A stretch of DNA of 37,306 nucleotides from Phallusia fumigata. Lineage: Eukaryota > Chordata > Ascidiacea > Phlebobranchia > Ascidiidae. The notes beneath the pieces were generated by a model, which ran no database searches, was not told the origin of the DNA, and was given only the letters and a program-made list of their open reading frames with translations. Both the position numbers and the translations under genes were made by a program. Each line of letters begins with the position of its first letter. Positions within the stretch are counted from its first letter, which is position 1. Below are positions 1 to 11,853 of this stretch, in pieces. The stretch covers positions 1-37,306 of the forward strand of contig QXVZ01009539.1 of NCBI GenBank assembly GCA_008931825.1. Direction: 5' to 3'.

Positions 1-719
1 ATTGTAACAAATTACGTTTAAGCAAAAAAAATTTGTCGGGACCAGGCGAATTTCCTGCAATAAATAATCAATTTCCCTAGGACATAAAATTTAATTTGTT
101 GATTTTTTTCTTAAACTCCCGCCATTTTGACTCCACTTGTTCATTGGAATTCACCCAACGGTGCAGCACCTAAATCGAAATTTGGGAATTTTCATTATTT
201 AAGGATTTTTTTATTAATGCCGCATAGATTTAAAAAAAATAAAGCTTTAATATGTAATTGTTTGTTATGTCTGGTCAGATATTGAAAGTATGTTTTCCCG
301 CCCTGATTAAAGGTTGCTACAGTTTTATTTGTTAACTTTAAGTGATATTATGCCTAATGGTTGAGGGACAGAATGAGGACAGTTTGTGTGAGTTTAAGAC
401 GTTGGATGAACTAGTATATCTCATGGAACTGGCAGCTTTAAAATTGAATATTGGGTAAAAATGTTGGAGAACCATGCCTAAAGCCCTGAAAATTCTTTCA
501 TTGAGAATTGCAAAAATGTAACTCACCTTTTTGACTTGGGATTTTTCACGATGATATTGAAACCAAATGCATAAAACACTTTTGTAACTGGAAATTTCTT
601 TACAACTTCTTAAAACTCGCTTTGCGGTAACAAAACCATTTGCGATGTTAACTCGACTACCACTGCTGACCTTCCGAGGCCAGTTGCGTTCGACAAACGA
701 TTCTTGCGCAAATATCTCG
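1..719. other. Left edge, no exon recognised
   Basis: This is the region where the continuation of copy A would be expected on the minus strand. I searched the three minus-strand frames for FG-GAP motifs of the GAVGA-W type, a membrane segment or a GFFKR-like tail and saw none. It may be intron, 3' UTR or intergenic. Confidence 0.5.
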
Positions 720-734
720 TCAAACACACTCGCA

Positions 735-890
735 AACCATAACACACAAACATATAAAAGTACAAAAATAAACAAGCACACAACACGCACAAGCAAACAA
801 ACCAGAACACACACACACACATATATAAGTACAAAAATATACAAGCACACAACACACACAAATAAACACACACACACAAACACAGACAAC
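735..890 (-). repeat. TG-rich repeat directly 3' of copy A exon 9
   Basis: On the minus (sense) strand this is a GTGTGT/GTTGTG tract starting within a few bases of the exon 9 donor. It contains an imperfect tandem duplication with a period of about 69 bp (AAGTACAAAAAT at 758 and again at 827 on the plus strand). Confidence 0.75.
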
Positions 891-3830
891 CTTTCCGTAT
901 GTTCCAGACAATCCGGTTTCTGCTTGTTGTAGCTCGTTTGTGTTGTTCATCTTCGATCCACCTGAAAACAAGTCAAAACACATCACGTTTATGATGTCAC
1001 AAACACTTAATTGTTTCCGACAATCGACGCGAACCTTCCAGAATGCTTTCAATCGAACTTTGTAAGGTCCCAACAATTGTTTCGAGGTCGGAAAAATCCC
1101 CCAAACCGAAAACACGTTCATCGTTTCCGATTTCTCCTGACGCCATGATCTGAACAACACAACAAGAAATGTTGGCGCATATTTGTAGTTCAACCTAGCA
1201 CCATGACAGGTGAGGCAAAGATTAGATAAACCTGAAACTAATCTCAATTTTCTGTGTGGAATTGTGCTTTAAGCGAGTTTTTAAACAGGTTCAGCACCTG
1301 ACTCATTCAACTTTGCAATGATTAATTCGTATACCGCTTAAGGCAAACAAACTCGACGTTAGAACATGTAAAAAACTTTCAACAAAATTTACCAACTCTA
1401 CAACTTAGTTGGGATTCGAACCCACGACCCTTTGGTTACCTGCAGTTCTGATTTCGAATATCCAGCAACTCCGACTGCGAACATTGTAATGTTGAGAGAG
1501 CGGGCGTATGATGCCGATTCGCGTAAGTTCGAAAAATCGTTTGATCTGAAACACAGAAACAAGTTTGTCGTCATACTCGCATTCACCCTGTGGTCGTGGG
1601 TTCGAACCTCAGCATGACCATTGCTTGCCTAAAACTTAGCTTAGTTCAGTAATCTTCAACGTTTTTTATTCCATGGGCCCCTAATCGATATTCAAAGCTA
1701 TAATCCCCATTTTGTATCATTATAGAAAGGGAATCTAATCCCGTACTATGGATAAACTTGTTACACTCTAATATTCATCACAAAAAAATCGTTGTATGAA
1801 TATTAAAAACAAATATGAAACAAAATTTCCTTCTCGCAAATACAAAAACACCCTCGGTTGAAAACCCTTTGATAAGTTGCTTCATCGCCAGTCCTAAATA
1901 TACGTAGATTCGAAATTAGGTTGAATGATCTGCTTACTAGCGAATCGTAGTGGCTCACTTGTGTCGCAAACTCGCTTTAAACAGTTTTCAAGAATTTAAG
2001 TTTTACGTGGTCACGTGACCCACCTTCCATCTGTGAGGAGAACCATCACTTTCTGATTGGTGGGATCACTGAAGCGTGGCGATGTTTCGAATTCTAGAAT
2101 TGTTCTGTTTATTGCGTGTGCTGTGTAAGTCGTGAAGCCTTGGAAGGGAATGCTGTCCACGGCGTACTGCGATTAAACATACGTCCTTATTCGAATAGAA
2201 AATATGCAACATAAATGCATTTAAAATTATTACACAGTAGGCCTAACAAAAGAAAAATGAAACTTTTTCAAATAGAAAACCTGTTTTGCGGGTAACAACA
2301 AAATTTCCAGGAGCGTTAGGCTATTAAAATAGAAAAAAACTACTTGGAATTGTCTTTGTTCTGTAAATTCGCCGAGTCCAATTTCAACTTTGATGAATTC
2401 TTGATCAACAAGATCTCTAAACAAAATCATCAACAATTTGTTTAAACCTGCAAAGGTTTGATGATCAGTGTTCAGAATTTCAACTTACACTCCATCGTAG
2501 AAATGTGAATACTGCACTACCCCCACTTTAGTCGACGAAGCAATGTTGAACTTGAGGGTGACGTTTTTCACCCAACCCTTCACCCTGTCGAAATTCCGGG
2601 GGTCCTTTGTTATAACTGACCCCGACCCATCCAATACGAACATGATGTCAAGGTGATTTGAAGGACAAGCTGAGCACAAAAATAACTAATGTGTGCTGAA
2701 TGTTAAAGTAAGTTTGTCATCTATGAGATACTTTAAAGCGTTCTGTTTAGTTTGCTAAAAAGAAAACCTTGTTTGTAACACGTTAGAGCGTCGAGATCCT
2801 GTAATAAACCATAACGTTGTGAGCTGTGGTAAGACACTTGTTAACCAAACCCTATTATATTAAATATAATTGTCTTGTGTGTCATAAGTTCAGCTATAAA
2901 CCTGTGTGAGTTCCGTAAAAGTAGGCTACAAGTTATATGCTTTAAGTTTGCCCTGCGAATGATACGTCAAAGTAAGGTTGTTAAGTCAAAGTCCTGCTTA
3001 CCGACTGGGGGTGATTTCTCTTCACTTTTCCAGGTTTCCCCGAAATCCGGTGACGTATAGCAAGTTCCCAGGGTTAGAACTGATGACGTACATTGTTTCA
3101 TTCGTAGGGGGGCACACGACTGATAAAAGTAAGAAATAGTTGCAGAAATAAAAATCTAAACGATCTTTAACATACACGAACTTGCACGTATCCATGCAAC
3201 CATGCAAAGAGTCAACCGGGTCAACCAAAGATTTGATATCAAGCAATGTAACAGCTCACCAAAATATTGTTTGAAGTTGGGTTTTCGAACAATCCAAGAC
3301 CAATCGCATCCCTGTCTGATATAATTGGATCCTCTGAGTCTGTTTGGTTAGCCACTGGAGGTCTCACAGAGCGACAGAGCGATGAAGAATCGTCATCAAA
3401 ACTGAACCTACATGACAAAAGATCTCCTTCTGGTCCTGCTGGTCTGCCAGGTTTCATTGGTTGACTGGAACTTCTTGGGGAGCCGATCAAAAAACTGAAA
3501 AGAAAAAGTCCAAGTTATAAAACTGAAAAAGAACGGAAAACTAGAAAGGTTTGTTCGAAATCCCTGCAATTTTTCGGTGGTGAAATGATCGTGTACGAAA
3601 NATGTGGTAATATTGGTGATATTCATTAGTACTTACGTCACATCGGATGAATTTTTGCCTTCATTAAATCGACTTTTAATCTGGTATCCAAAAAAACTGG
3701 ATCTGGTCAAATTAGAAGCTGCCACGTCACTTAGATATTTGGTGCTGTTGACTTCAATATTCCAGCTTAATGCCAGTGATGGAAATAAAAGTGCAAGGCA
3801 AATGAATTCTTCCGTTAGGCAAACTAACAT
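891..3830 (-). CDS. Integrin-alpha-like protein with I domain, copy A (9 exons; 3' continuation not found)
   Basis: Probable cell-surface or secreted adhesion protein related to the N-terminal part of integrin alpha chains. Exons read on the minus strand: 3830-3637, 3494-3260, 3119-3002, 2669-2489, 2416-2344, 2166-2024, 1545-1440, 1149-1035, 961-891; all phases join, giving 412 codons. Exon 1 has a hydrophobic leader and a FFGY motif; exon 2 starts with the FG-GAP motif FLIGSPR; exon 3 has a spaced Cys pair (SCAPLR, GTCY). Exons 4-8 form the I domain: metal-site DGSGS at about residues 196-200, Thr of TYT near 280, then LLTDGR. Exon 9 has QAETGLSGTYGK, where family members pass back into the propeller. 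No next propeller exon is seen down to base 1. The donors of exons 8 and 9 (GTTCGC, GTTGTC) are poor. Family assignment is strong; the 3' end is unknown and may lie outside the window. Confidence 0.85.
1409..1426 (-). repeat. tRNA-like B-box of a SINE fragment
   Basis: The minus-strand sequence GTGGGTTCGAATCCC lies about 15 bases inside the intron after copy A exon 7. It matches the RNA polymerase III B-box (GGTTCGANTCC). Probable end of a tRNA-derived short interspersed element. Confidence 0.45.
1592..1650 (+). repeat. tRNA-like B-box, SINE fragment
   Basis: GTCGTGGGTTCGAACCTC on the plus strand, upstream of copy A exon 7. Same core as the other tRNA-like fragments of the window, opposite orientation to the one at 1409-1426. 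Confidence 0.4.
1656..1870 (+). repeat. Dispersed repeat, unit 1 (intron of copy A)
   Basis: Contains CAACGTTTTTTATTCCATGG, then a segment like CAAAGCTATAATCCCC, and ends in CTCGCAAATACAAAAACACC. The same order of words appears at 15176-15400. Because copies A and C run in opposite directions while both repeats are on the plus strand, this is a dispersed repeat rather than shared intron ancestry. Confidence 0.45.
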
Positions 3831-6165
3831 TGTCGAAGTTAGAATAAACCACAGGGCAACTTGTAGGATATATCTAGAAGCAACAGCGACAAAAACAAAA
3901 TAATAAATTTAGAAGCTTTAGACTGCATTTGGAAAAAAAAGCTAAAATTGGTTGTTTGCGAAAACGGAAAGAACGAATCAAGTTTAAAATCTGACTAAAA
4001 TTTCATCTCCACGTTTCACTACTTTGTAACAAACGCTTTCATTTCGACGCCAGAAAATATACTTAGATTTCTAAAGCTGTACAACCAGTACTTCTGATCG
4101 CTCCTTCTAATTGCGCACAATCTTCAGTCATAAGTAACAACATTTTCCGAATCTGTCGTTGGAGCCATGCCAAATTTGTTGGGTTTATTCAGGTCCAGTG
4201 ATGACATGTGCCAGATGTCACAGTGATTAACCTTTCGACAGGACAAGCGCGTTTGTTAGCAAGCGGATACTTATCGTGATTCACGTTTTCTTTAAAACCC
4301 CAACATGGATAATCAGGTGTGCTTTCAACTAAAGTGGCAGTATATTTCATTTTAGGCCTTGTACATAAAATTTTTATTTTCATGAAAAAATTTTGTCTTA
4401 CCTACAATCGCCAAGTATAGATTCGTAAACTTTAAAACTTTCCCTGATCTAAAGCAACTCGTATTTTACCTGTTCAGTCGCTTTTTGCTGAAAATAAAAT
4501 ACGAGGACAAAAATGGAAACAACTTTTTTTTGCGGACAAGGTTTAGATGATAGGCTACCTGCAACTGTTCAACAAAACTCGATTGTCGACAACAATTGGT
4601 TGTTTGGCGACCAAACCAACAATACAAGCAATACGATTTACAATTAAACCCTCATTAAAGCCTGAACAATCTGAATTGTTTCGCAACGACCAAATTAGTT
4701 TGTTTTATCCACTGACTTTTCAACAAAACACAAACAGTCAGTTTAAAAACTTGGCTGAGTTTCAATTTTACGTTCTCGCCGACATTTCACATTTCCCTGC
4801 CACCGATCAATCAATCACCACCTGTCAGCTCAGAGGTTAAAGGTCACATTGTTTGGACTCGCCCGATCGCGATGGGCAATTATGACGTCATAAGTTGAGT
4901 TCACTGAAACTCGAATGACGCGATTTAAACACGATTCGCTTTCCATGTTAAGTAATTCGCAGCAACTTTAAGCGAATGTGACAAAATAAAAAATTGGAAC
5001 GATTGTCCAAAAACAAGTTTTTTTGCAAAAATTTGACGTGCTCGTTACCTGTGGAGCAGCAATCCTAAAAACATTGTCTGATTAACCTCTTGTTTAACGC
5101 TCTCTATCAAATAAGACTTGCAAATTTCACAAGAAATGACGTTCTTTACTAACTTTCATGAAATCAGTTTAAATTTAACTCAATCAGTTAGTAAACTTAC
5201 TTTTTTAAAGCTTGTCTACAAGCAAAGTTACAATTCCTAAACAAACCGTTGAACACAATATATCTGGTGGTTTTTAATTCCTTTGCTTCAAACCATCTGG
5301 AATGATTGACGATTTCAAGCAAATTGCTCGCGAGAAATTAAAAGCTTGTTTCCAATTTTGATCATTTCTTGATTGCAACAAACCAATCAGAAACGANTAT
5401 ACTTGTATCTCTCTGCTATACAGATGAATCTCAGTTTGATGACATGAAAAGTTTAGGGTAGCATATCTCATCATTGCAACGAAATCTGCGGATTTATCTG
5501 AAACGTTCAAATGAAAGCGTTAAGATCGCTGGCTTATAACTAGTTCCGCCTCTATGTTTCAAACTGGATTTATTGTAAAGCAGGCTAACGAAACCGAATG
5601 TTAGAGTATCACGAAAATGTCGAAGTGAAACGAAACTAATGTTCAGCTTTCAGTTTCTGCGAATAAATATTAAAAGTAGAATATATTAACGTATTTGGAA
5701 ACCAGAACCGTAAGTTCAGCAGTGCAATCAAGGTTTAACAGACAGGCTGCTGTTCATTCTTGTCCTGGGTGAGAAAAAGTTTACTGTAGTTGTTCACAAA
5801 CTTTAACAAATCCACCAGCCGCGCGAATTGCTGGAATTCGTTTCCTTGGCATGCATGCACAACCCACGTTCCATTGCTGTAAACACCGGGTTTGCTGCCA
5901 ATAAATCTTCATGACAAATTATAATTTATGATAAATTGGTAAACCCGTCGCGCTTAATATGAACCGAGTGGAGACCTTTTGTTGCCATAGTGACCTTCGT
6001 TCCACCTTCCCGCCATCACGTGACTAAAACTTAAGAACAAATAACAATGAATAGTGTTGTGACGTCACTGTGGAAGGACACGGCGTCGAGAGCGAATAAA
6101 AATAGTGGCTTGGCCGTTTGACGCTTTCGGGTTCTGTATACTGGGGAAGTTTTCTTGGCAGATAA
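3831..6165. promoter_or_regulatory. Head-to-head upstream region shared by copies A and B
   Basis: About 2.3 kb between divergent starts. It contains TGACGTCA palindromes at 4883-4890 and 6060-6067, a TCACGTGA at 6016-6023 and one unresolved base at 5397. No convincing exon: an open minus-strand stretch at 4189-4383 ends in TGAATAAA but shows no recognisable domain. It could carry shared or separate regulation of A and B. Confidence 0.5.
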
Positions 6166-6173
6166 TATATAAA
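6166..6173 (+). promoter_or_regulatory. TATA box candidate for copy B
   Basis: TATATAAA, 260 bp upstream of the copy B start codon, about 100 bp after a TGACGTCA palindrome. A transcript start near 6195-6200 would be expected. Confidence 0.45.
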
Positions 6174-6432
6174 GGCAGGTTTAGAAGATTTAGATTCAGA
6201 TTTCTGTGTTTAATGAAGCGGTTGTTCTCTCCTTAAAATTTTTTTATGTTTAATAAATGTTGTGAAATCAGTTTGAGGAATTTGTGTCGACAGTGATCGC
6301 AATATTACATTGTATGTTGCAAATAAACAAAAAATAAAAAAATATTGCCTTAACTATGTTGCATTAAAAAACAAATAATTACTATGTTTAACAAACAAAA
6401 TTTCTTGACCAGGTTTTAGGTTCAAGTGCGAA

Positions 6433-9403
6433 ATGACAATGTTATCATTACTTTTGTTTCCTATGCTTGTAATTAATCCAATATTTTCTCAAATCTACGA
6501 CGACAAACATCCAAGTTTCATCAAAAATCCAGAAAAATCCAAAGAAGCTTCGAGTTATTTCGGCTACAACTTCGTGATCAAGACAAGCGATGGCAACAAA
6601 CAGTAAGACCGATCACAGTTTTGATTTTATGTTTTTGCGTGGTTTTACCTCATCGCAATACATTGCACAAGAAATTACAATAACTGCAAGTAAACGCTGA
6701 TACTTAAAACTAGGTCAAAAACCTAATTGCTGAGACAGTAGATCCTCTGTTGCCGCTTCTATGTTGTTTTCTTTCGGGTTCATAATTTTAATTTTCTTCC
6801 AGATTTGTGATTGGAAGTCCGAAAGGCGGCCTCGACAAGATGACGTCGCATCCTGGTGACGTATACACGTGCGATTACGACTCTTCATCGCCCTCTTCCT
6901 GCCGGAGCAGCGATTCGCTGGCAAGAATGGTCGGTAAATCCCCTGATATGATACCGGATAGTTTGAACCTCGGAATCACGGTTTTCGCTCGAACTGGTGA
7001 CAAAGACACTTTGGTGAGTTTGCGCAAAAATCAACTTCGCTGTGAAATAAACCAGTTAGAAAACTTGACGCAGTAAAAATAAAGTTGTGTGGAAACATTT
7101 TAAAAATCCTAACGAGTTTGACGCTCTGTTATTTTTTAGCCGTAGAATTTACCAAACAAGTTTTGTAAGATTGTTGGCTGCCCATCTACAGCTGGTGATT
7201 AAATTTTCGACCTCCTCGTCCAGGTCTGTTCCCCGCAAAAGACTTTGAATTGTTCGAATGGATTGCAGAACCCGGGGGCTTGCTACAAATCTGAAACGTG
7301 GACAGAACTAGCTCAAGATTTCGATGGTTGGTTCTTGTTTAACCATTGAGTTTTTACTTTAACGAATAAAAATTTGGGTTTTAATTAAAAGGAATCAATT
7401 TTGCTGAGAAAGAAGCACAAAAAAATTAGATTACGAATATTATTCCACGAATTTAAATTTACCTTCATTTTTTCATTTTATTTCCACGTTTGACTTTGCG
7501 AAGCTGGTTTAGGAACCCGCTTCAGTCAAGCAACGTAACAAACACCCAGCGTGAATATTTTGGTAAAGTCAGGCAACGTACTGTGGAAAAACAAACCCGA
7601 GATGTTAGAAGTTTTTTTTACCGACCACGAATTATTTAAAAACAGCAGATCAATCTCATTATTCCGTCACAATTAAACTTTTCCAGAATGCGGAACTACA
7701 CCTCTCTATGACATCATGATTCTGATTGATTTCTCAATATCTGTCAAAAAATCTGGAATCGAAGCGAGCAAGGATTGGACAAAAAGTTTGACGTCACAGT
7801 TCGACATCCGGGTTACTACAAAGGTCGGAATCATCAAGTTTTCCCTCGAGTGAGTTGTCACGTGATACAGCAGCGTTCTGTGATTGGTCAGTTAACTGGG
7901 CTTATTATTTGCAGGGCTGAAGTGGAAGTCGCTTTGGGAGCTTACAAGGACCAACGAAAACTTAACGTAAGATAAAAAAGCATTAAGAAATTCACTGATA
8001 TAGTTTTTCTATCACCGAGTGAAAAACTCAGTTAAACTTTTTCATTTCATCAGCAAACCATCGATTCAATGTCGTTTGAACAATCCGTCACAAACACTGG
8101 AAAAGCCGTGAACCTTGCGATGAAGGAATTGAGAAAGTCCCCGAGACTTCATGACAAGAGTTGCGAGAAAATCATTATTGTGTTGACTGACGGCAGGTTA
8201 GCTTTGTTGTCACACCCAACTGTTGTCACACCCACTACAATAAATTGGGGACTTTGGCGCTCTCTGTCGGCATGTGGATCTTGTAAAACACGAATTGATG
8301 AACTATAACCCAAGAAATGAATTAAACACATTTAAAACCTTTTTTGTTATCATAAAAATCGTCACTGTGTACAAGCCCCCCTCCCTCCCACACACACGAA
8401 CCTTAAAAATGAAACTAACACGTTGATTTTTAGAGCGAACGACCGCGAGGTGCTTGCGTCAGCTGTTCATGACGTAATAAACTCCAATGTGACGTTGTAT
8501 CCGGTTGCAGTCGGTGACTTTTCAAAAATAGAACTCTTGGTAAGCTGAACCGAATGTACAGCGGACAACCGCAAATATAATCTAACAGGAATAAAAACTG
8601 TGACGTTGGAACCGCCAGATTGGAACTGTTTGCGGTCGCTGAATCATAGTCGGCCTTCTAAGCAGCAAGGGTGTAGGCTGGGCAGTTTGGGTTATGGTTG
8701 AGATTCGAACCCACGACAGGAGCGCATTTGTAACCGATTATTTCAAGGATTTAAATTTCAGTTTGGGTTTTACACAACGATTGAAGTAATTTATGAATAT
8801 AAGTCACGTGACGTTTTTCAGACCTAAACAATTTCGACACGGATGATTGGCACGAAGCTCGCTCGCCAGTACGCTGCGGATGTGGCAGAATTTCCCTCAT
8901 TGATTCATCTGAATGTTTTTCACAGAGCTTGCTTCAGAATAAATCCGAAAACCTTTTTACGGTTGGAAGTTACCTCGATCTCAACAACATTCTTACACCA
9001 CTCACTCGATCAATCACTGGCTCCAGAGAAGGTCGGGAAAGTTCGTTTTTCGATAGAAACAGATTTTTGTTTTCCGACAATTTTGCATCCGATAATTGCC
9101 GTGTGTGTTCAACCGCCTGGATTACTAATATATATAATAATTTCTGTTTCAACCTGAACCCGATCACCAGAGGCGCTAGACAGGGTGTCAAAAGGAAGGG
9201 GGGGGGGCAAAATTGCTAAACCTAGAAGTTTGATAACATTATATTTAGTTAAAAAGTTTGCTCCTCGTATTTGCGGTCTGAGCAAAGTTTGTTCCACACT
9301 TCAATACAATTTCGGGTCCGCATAAATATGTTTTGTTTCAGACAACATCGGGAACAATGGTTTGTGGCAAGCAGAGACCGGAATATCAGGTTCATTCGGA
9401 TCT
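6433..9403 (+). CDS. Integrin-alpha-like protein with I domain, copy B (9 exons; 3' continuation not found)
   Basis: Paralogue of A and C. Exons: 6433-6602, 6803-7013, 7224-7326, 7687-7849, 7915-7966, 8054-8196, 8434-8539, 8926-9031, 9342-9403; phases join for 372 codons. The start gives a clear signal peptide (MLSLLLFPMLV) followed by SSYFGYNF; exon 2 has the FG-GAP motif FVIGSPKGG and DVYTC. Exon 3 carries VCSPQKTLNC and GACY. The I domain keeps the metal-site ligands as DFSIS (about residues 176-180), TNT and LTDGR, with DFSIS replacing the DGSxS of A and C, which suggests altered ligand preference. Exon 9 ends in QAETGISGSFGS before GTAAGT, directly followed by a TG-rich repeat. No downstream propeller, leg, membrane or cytoplasmic exon was recognised before gene C starts 2.4 kb later. 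It could be a truncated receptor, a secreted I-domain protein or a partly decayed gene; open frames and canonical splice phases argue against decay of the part seen. Confidence 0.85.
8640..8725 (-). repeat. tRNA-like SINE fragment in a copy B intron
   Basis: The minus-strand sequence GTCGTGGGTTCGAATCTC (B-box at 8702-8712) lies in intron 7 of copy B. It resembles the fragments near 1409 and 1598. Confidence 0.4.
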
Positions 9404-9406
9404 GTA

Positions 9407-9600
9407 AGTTTGTGTGTTGTTTGTACGTTGTTTGTATGTTGTCTGTGTGTGTTGGTTGTGTTGGTTTGTGTCTTGTGTGCGTTGGTTTGTGTGTTGTGTG
9501 TGTTGTGTGTGTTGTGTGCGTTGGTTTGTGTGTTGTCTGTGTGCGTTGGTTTGTGTGTTGTGTGTGTTGTGTGTGTTGGTTTGTGTTTATTGTTGGGTGT
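9407..9600 (+). repeat. TG-rich minisatellite directly 3' of copy B exon 9
   Basis: Interspersed TTGTGTG and GTTGGTTTGTG units begin within about 5 bases of the exon 9 donor of copy B. The repeat occupies the same position relative to the homologous exon as the repeat in copy A. Confidence 0.8.
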
Positions 9601-9622
9601 CGGTAGGTCAACATGGGTTTGA

Positions 9623-11853
9623 ATGCAGCTTATGTCTGAGTTGATGTTAAAGTGTGACGTGATGCGGTATCGGGTTTTTCCAAAATAGAAAGGTGGAAGA
9701 AAAACACAAATACCAAACCACATTCCCTGTTCCCTTTGACAGCAGCTGATTTTATTCTGAATGCAACTTGATTCCGTTGTATGACTGTGGTTTCCCTTCT
9801 CCGCATATTGATTGAGTGGATATAATGGCAAAAAACAGTGACGTATTCGTAATGTGACGTCACCTGCATGACGTAATCATCAACTCCACCTTGCTATTTT
9901 GGAAACAAAACTTATCATAAGGAGTTAGATGGAAGTGAGTTGAGATAGACGGAACACGAAAGAGGTCAGCGAGATTGTGTAGAATAGAATGTCGGGAAGA
10001 TCCTTGAAACAACTGGATTCCGACACAAGATGAGTTTTACGGTAAGTTACGGGTGAGTGGTTTCGTGATTGACGTGTGAGGTACTGGGGATTTTGAAGAC
10101 GTCGTCACACGTGAAAATATTTGAGAAGCTGGGGAGTGACGTCAAATTTTAAAACAGTAAGTGGAGTAACATTTATTCTGTTAAGTTGGTAAAAGCTGGG
10201 GAAACAATGAATTACATAAGATTTTTATTTATCACCAATTTTAAAACGAATTTTAAAAAACATTTTTTAATGATTGCTTAATAAAATTAGCAACATTAAC
10301 AATTTGCATGCATTTCAGTTCCAAACCATGGGCTGAAAATGTGAACTTTGACCTCCCAAACACCCTCAGCACACACAAAGTATTTACTTGTCTAGCCTGT
10401 GAAACAATGTTAGTTTGCGGATAACAACAACAAGCACTGGTAATTAATTTCCAAGCACCACAGCAACACTAGCAAACTTCCTCAAAGGATTTCCCGAAAA
10501 AAATTAGACACGCTTCCTAATATTCGAGGCTCGGTAACGCCCTTCCACTAAATGTTTGCATCAGTTTGCAAAAAGTTTGCACACTCAATAAACAACAGTC
10601 GGTGAGTAGACAGAGGTGCATCGGAAAATGCGAACAGAGTTACTTCAGGTTTAAGTAAAGTTGTAAACGATGCCTACCTTTCTCGTTTTCATGATTGTTT
10701 AAAATTAGTCGAGAACGCTTACAATGCCGATTGACAGCAGTGTGACGCAAAAATGCGCAGCTAGTTGCCAAATGTCCCAACAATCATGTGGTTGATCTTG
10801 AATTTGATCTTTAATTGCCTTTTACCCTTTAAATCGGGTTTCCACTCTTTTAACAATTCCTACAGTGACTGACACGCGATTACACAATGTACAGAAGCTA
10901 CAGGGCTGACTAATTGAGCTGCTTTCAAAAACAGACTAAGTAGTGTTTACTTGTATTTAGGAGGGACGTTTTTGCCTTCATGAGGTTAAACATGACGTCA
11001 TGTTGCAATTACGTCATCAGGTCGAAGTTTACTCAGTAATTTCAATAATTTCATCCCTTTTCGCCAGTGGTGTCGCGAATTGCAATTTATGTCGCATTTG
11101 TTTGCAACACTTGGTCTGAGGTCACAAATGGCAACGACGTGTTTTGCGAGTTAGTGAACAGGTGCAAGAAAACTTTTATAAGCGTTAGTTGCTTTTGCAA
11201 ATTCCACGCAAACACCAAGTAAAAGGAAGTTCTAAAGTTAAGACAATGCCGCGCGAACGTCAATTGTTTCGTCACAAACGCGACCTAGCGAACGGGAAAT
11301 AATTAAACCTTAAACGCTTACCGACCTTACCGGGAATTACAATGCAGCTCAGTATAGAGAGAGTTGGTTGATGCGATAAACGCTGGGGCGGGTTTTAGAC
11401 TGATTGAGAATTTGATTTAACATTTTTGCGGTTGACTGCACAAAGCTCGTAGGCAAACCCTTTTACCGAATGCAAAGTTGTATTTACTGACTAAAACGAG
11501 TCTGGTGACAAGATAGCTGTCGCTCGTTCGGTAATTTACTGTAAAACTACTTTTTTGACATCATGTCTAGGAGAAACATGAAAACGCTGATATTTTTAGT
11601 AAATTGTCGAGAGAGCAAATAATTTATCGAAAACTTTGTCGGCCACAGCTCTTCTACATTAATCAAAAATAAAAGTTTTAATCTGCAGATTTGTACCAAG
11701 TATAGCAGGAAGTATTTTTTGAACGACATTGCTTGTTGTGTTATCATGCTTGCAGCAGTGGGCACATGAAGTGTTGGCAGGTTTACCACTTTTCATGGCT
11801 CGTCCACTTACTGACGGTCGCCACTGCAAGCATACGTCACACCACATGAACAA
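9623..11853. other. Copy B downstream region and copy C upstream region, no exon recognised
   Basis: About 2.2 kb searched for the missing integrin exons on the plus strand. No FG-GAP, leg, membrane or GFFKR motif was found. It holds TGACGTCA at 9855-9862, 10137-10144 and 10993-11000, and plus-strand AATAAA at 10280-10285 and 10587-10592 that could end copy B transcripts. Confidence 0.55.

Noticed and set aside
338-889. Long minus-strand ORF beginning in the TG repeat (183 codons)
   Set aside because: The first half is translated TG repeat and the second half shows no domain, no codon preference and no FG-GAP motif.
720-1247. Single unspliced ORF on the minus strand covering copy A exons 8-9
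   Set aside because: Exon 8 matches the I domain in a different frame (IMASGEIGNDERVFGLGDF), so the uninterrupted ORF is not the coding frame there. Only the part from exon 9 onward is relevant, as a possible read-through.
4189-4383. Minus-strand open stretch ending in TGAATAAA, with several Cys residues, as the last exon of an unknown gene
   Set aside because: No partner exon with matching phase or recognisable domain was found to its right, and 64 open codons can arise by chance. Kept only as a note in the A-B intergenic entry.
8843-9157. Open frame overlapping copy B exon 8 in another phase
   Set aside because: The exon 8 frame (SLLQNKSENLFTVGSYLDL) matches the I-domain C-terminus of the paralogues; the other frame is a shadow.
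9301-9831. Long minus-strand ORF rich in Thr-His across the copy B repeat
   Set aside because: It is the reverse reading of the TG minisatellite (ACA CAC codons), not a gene.
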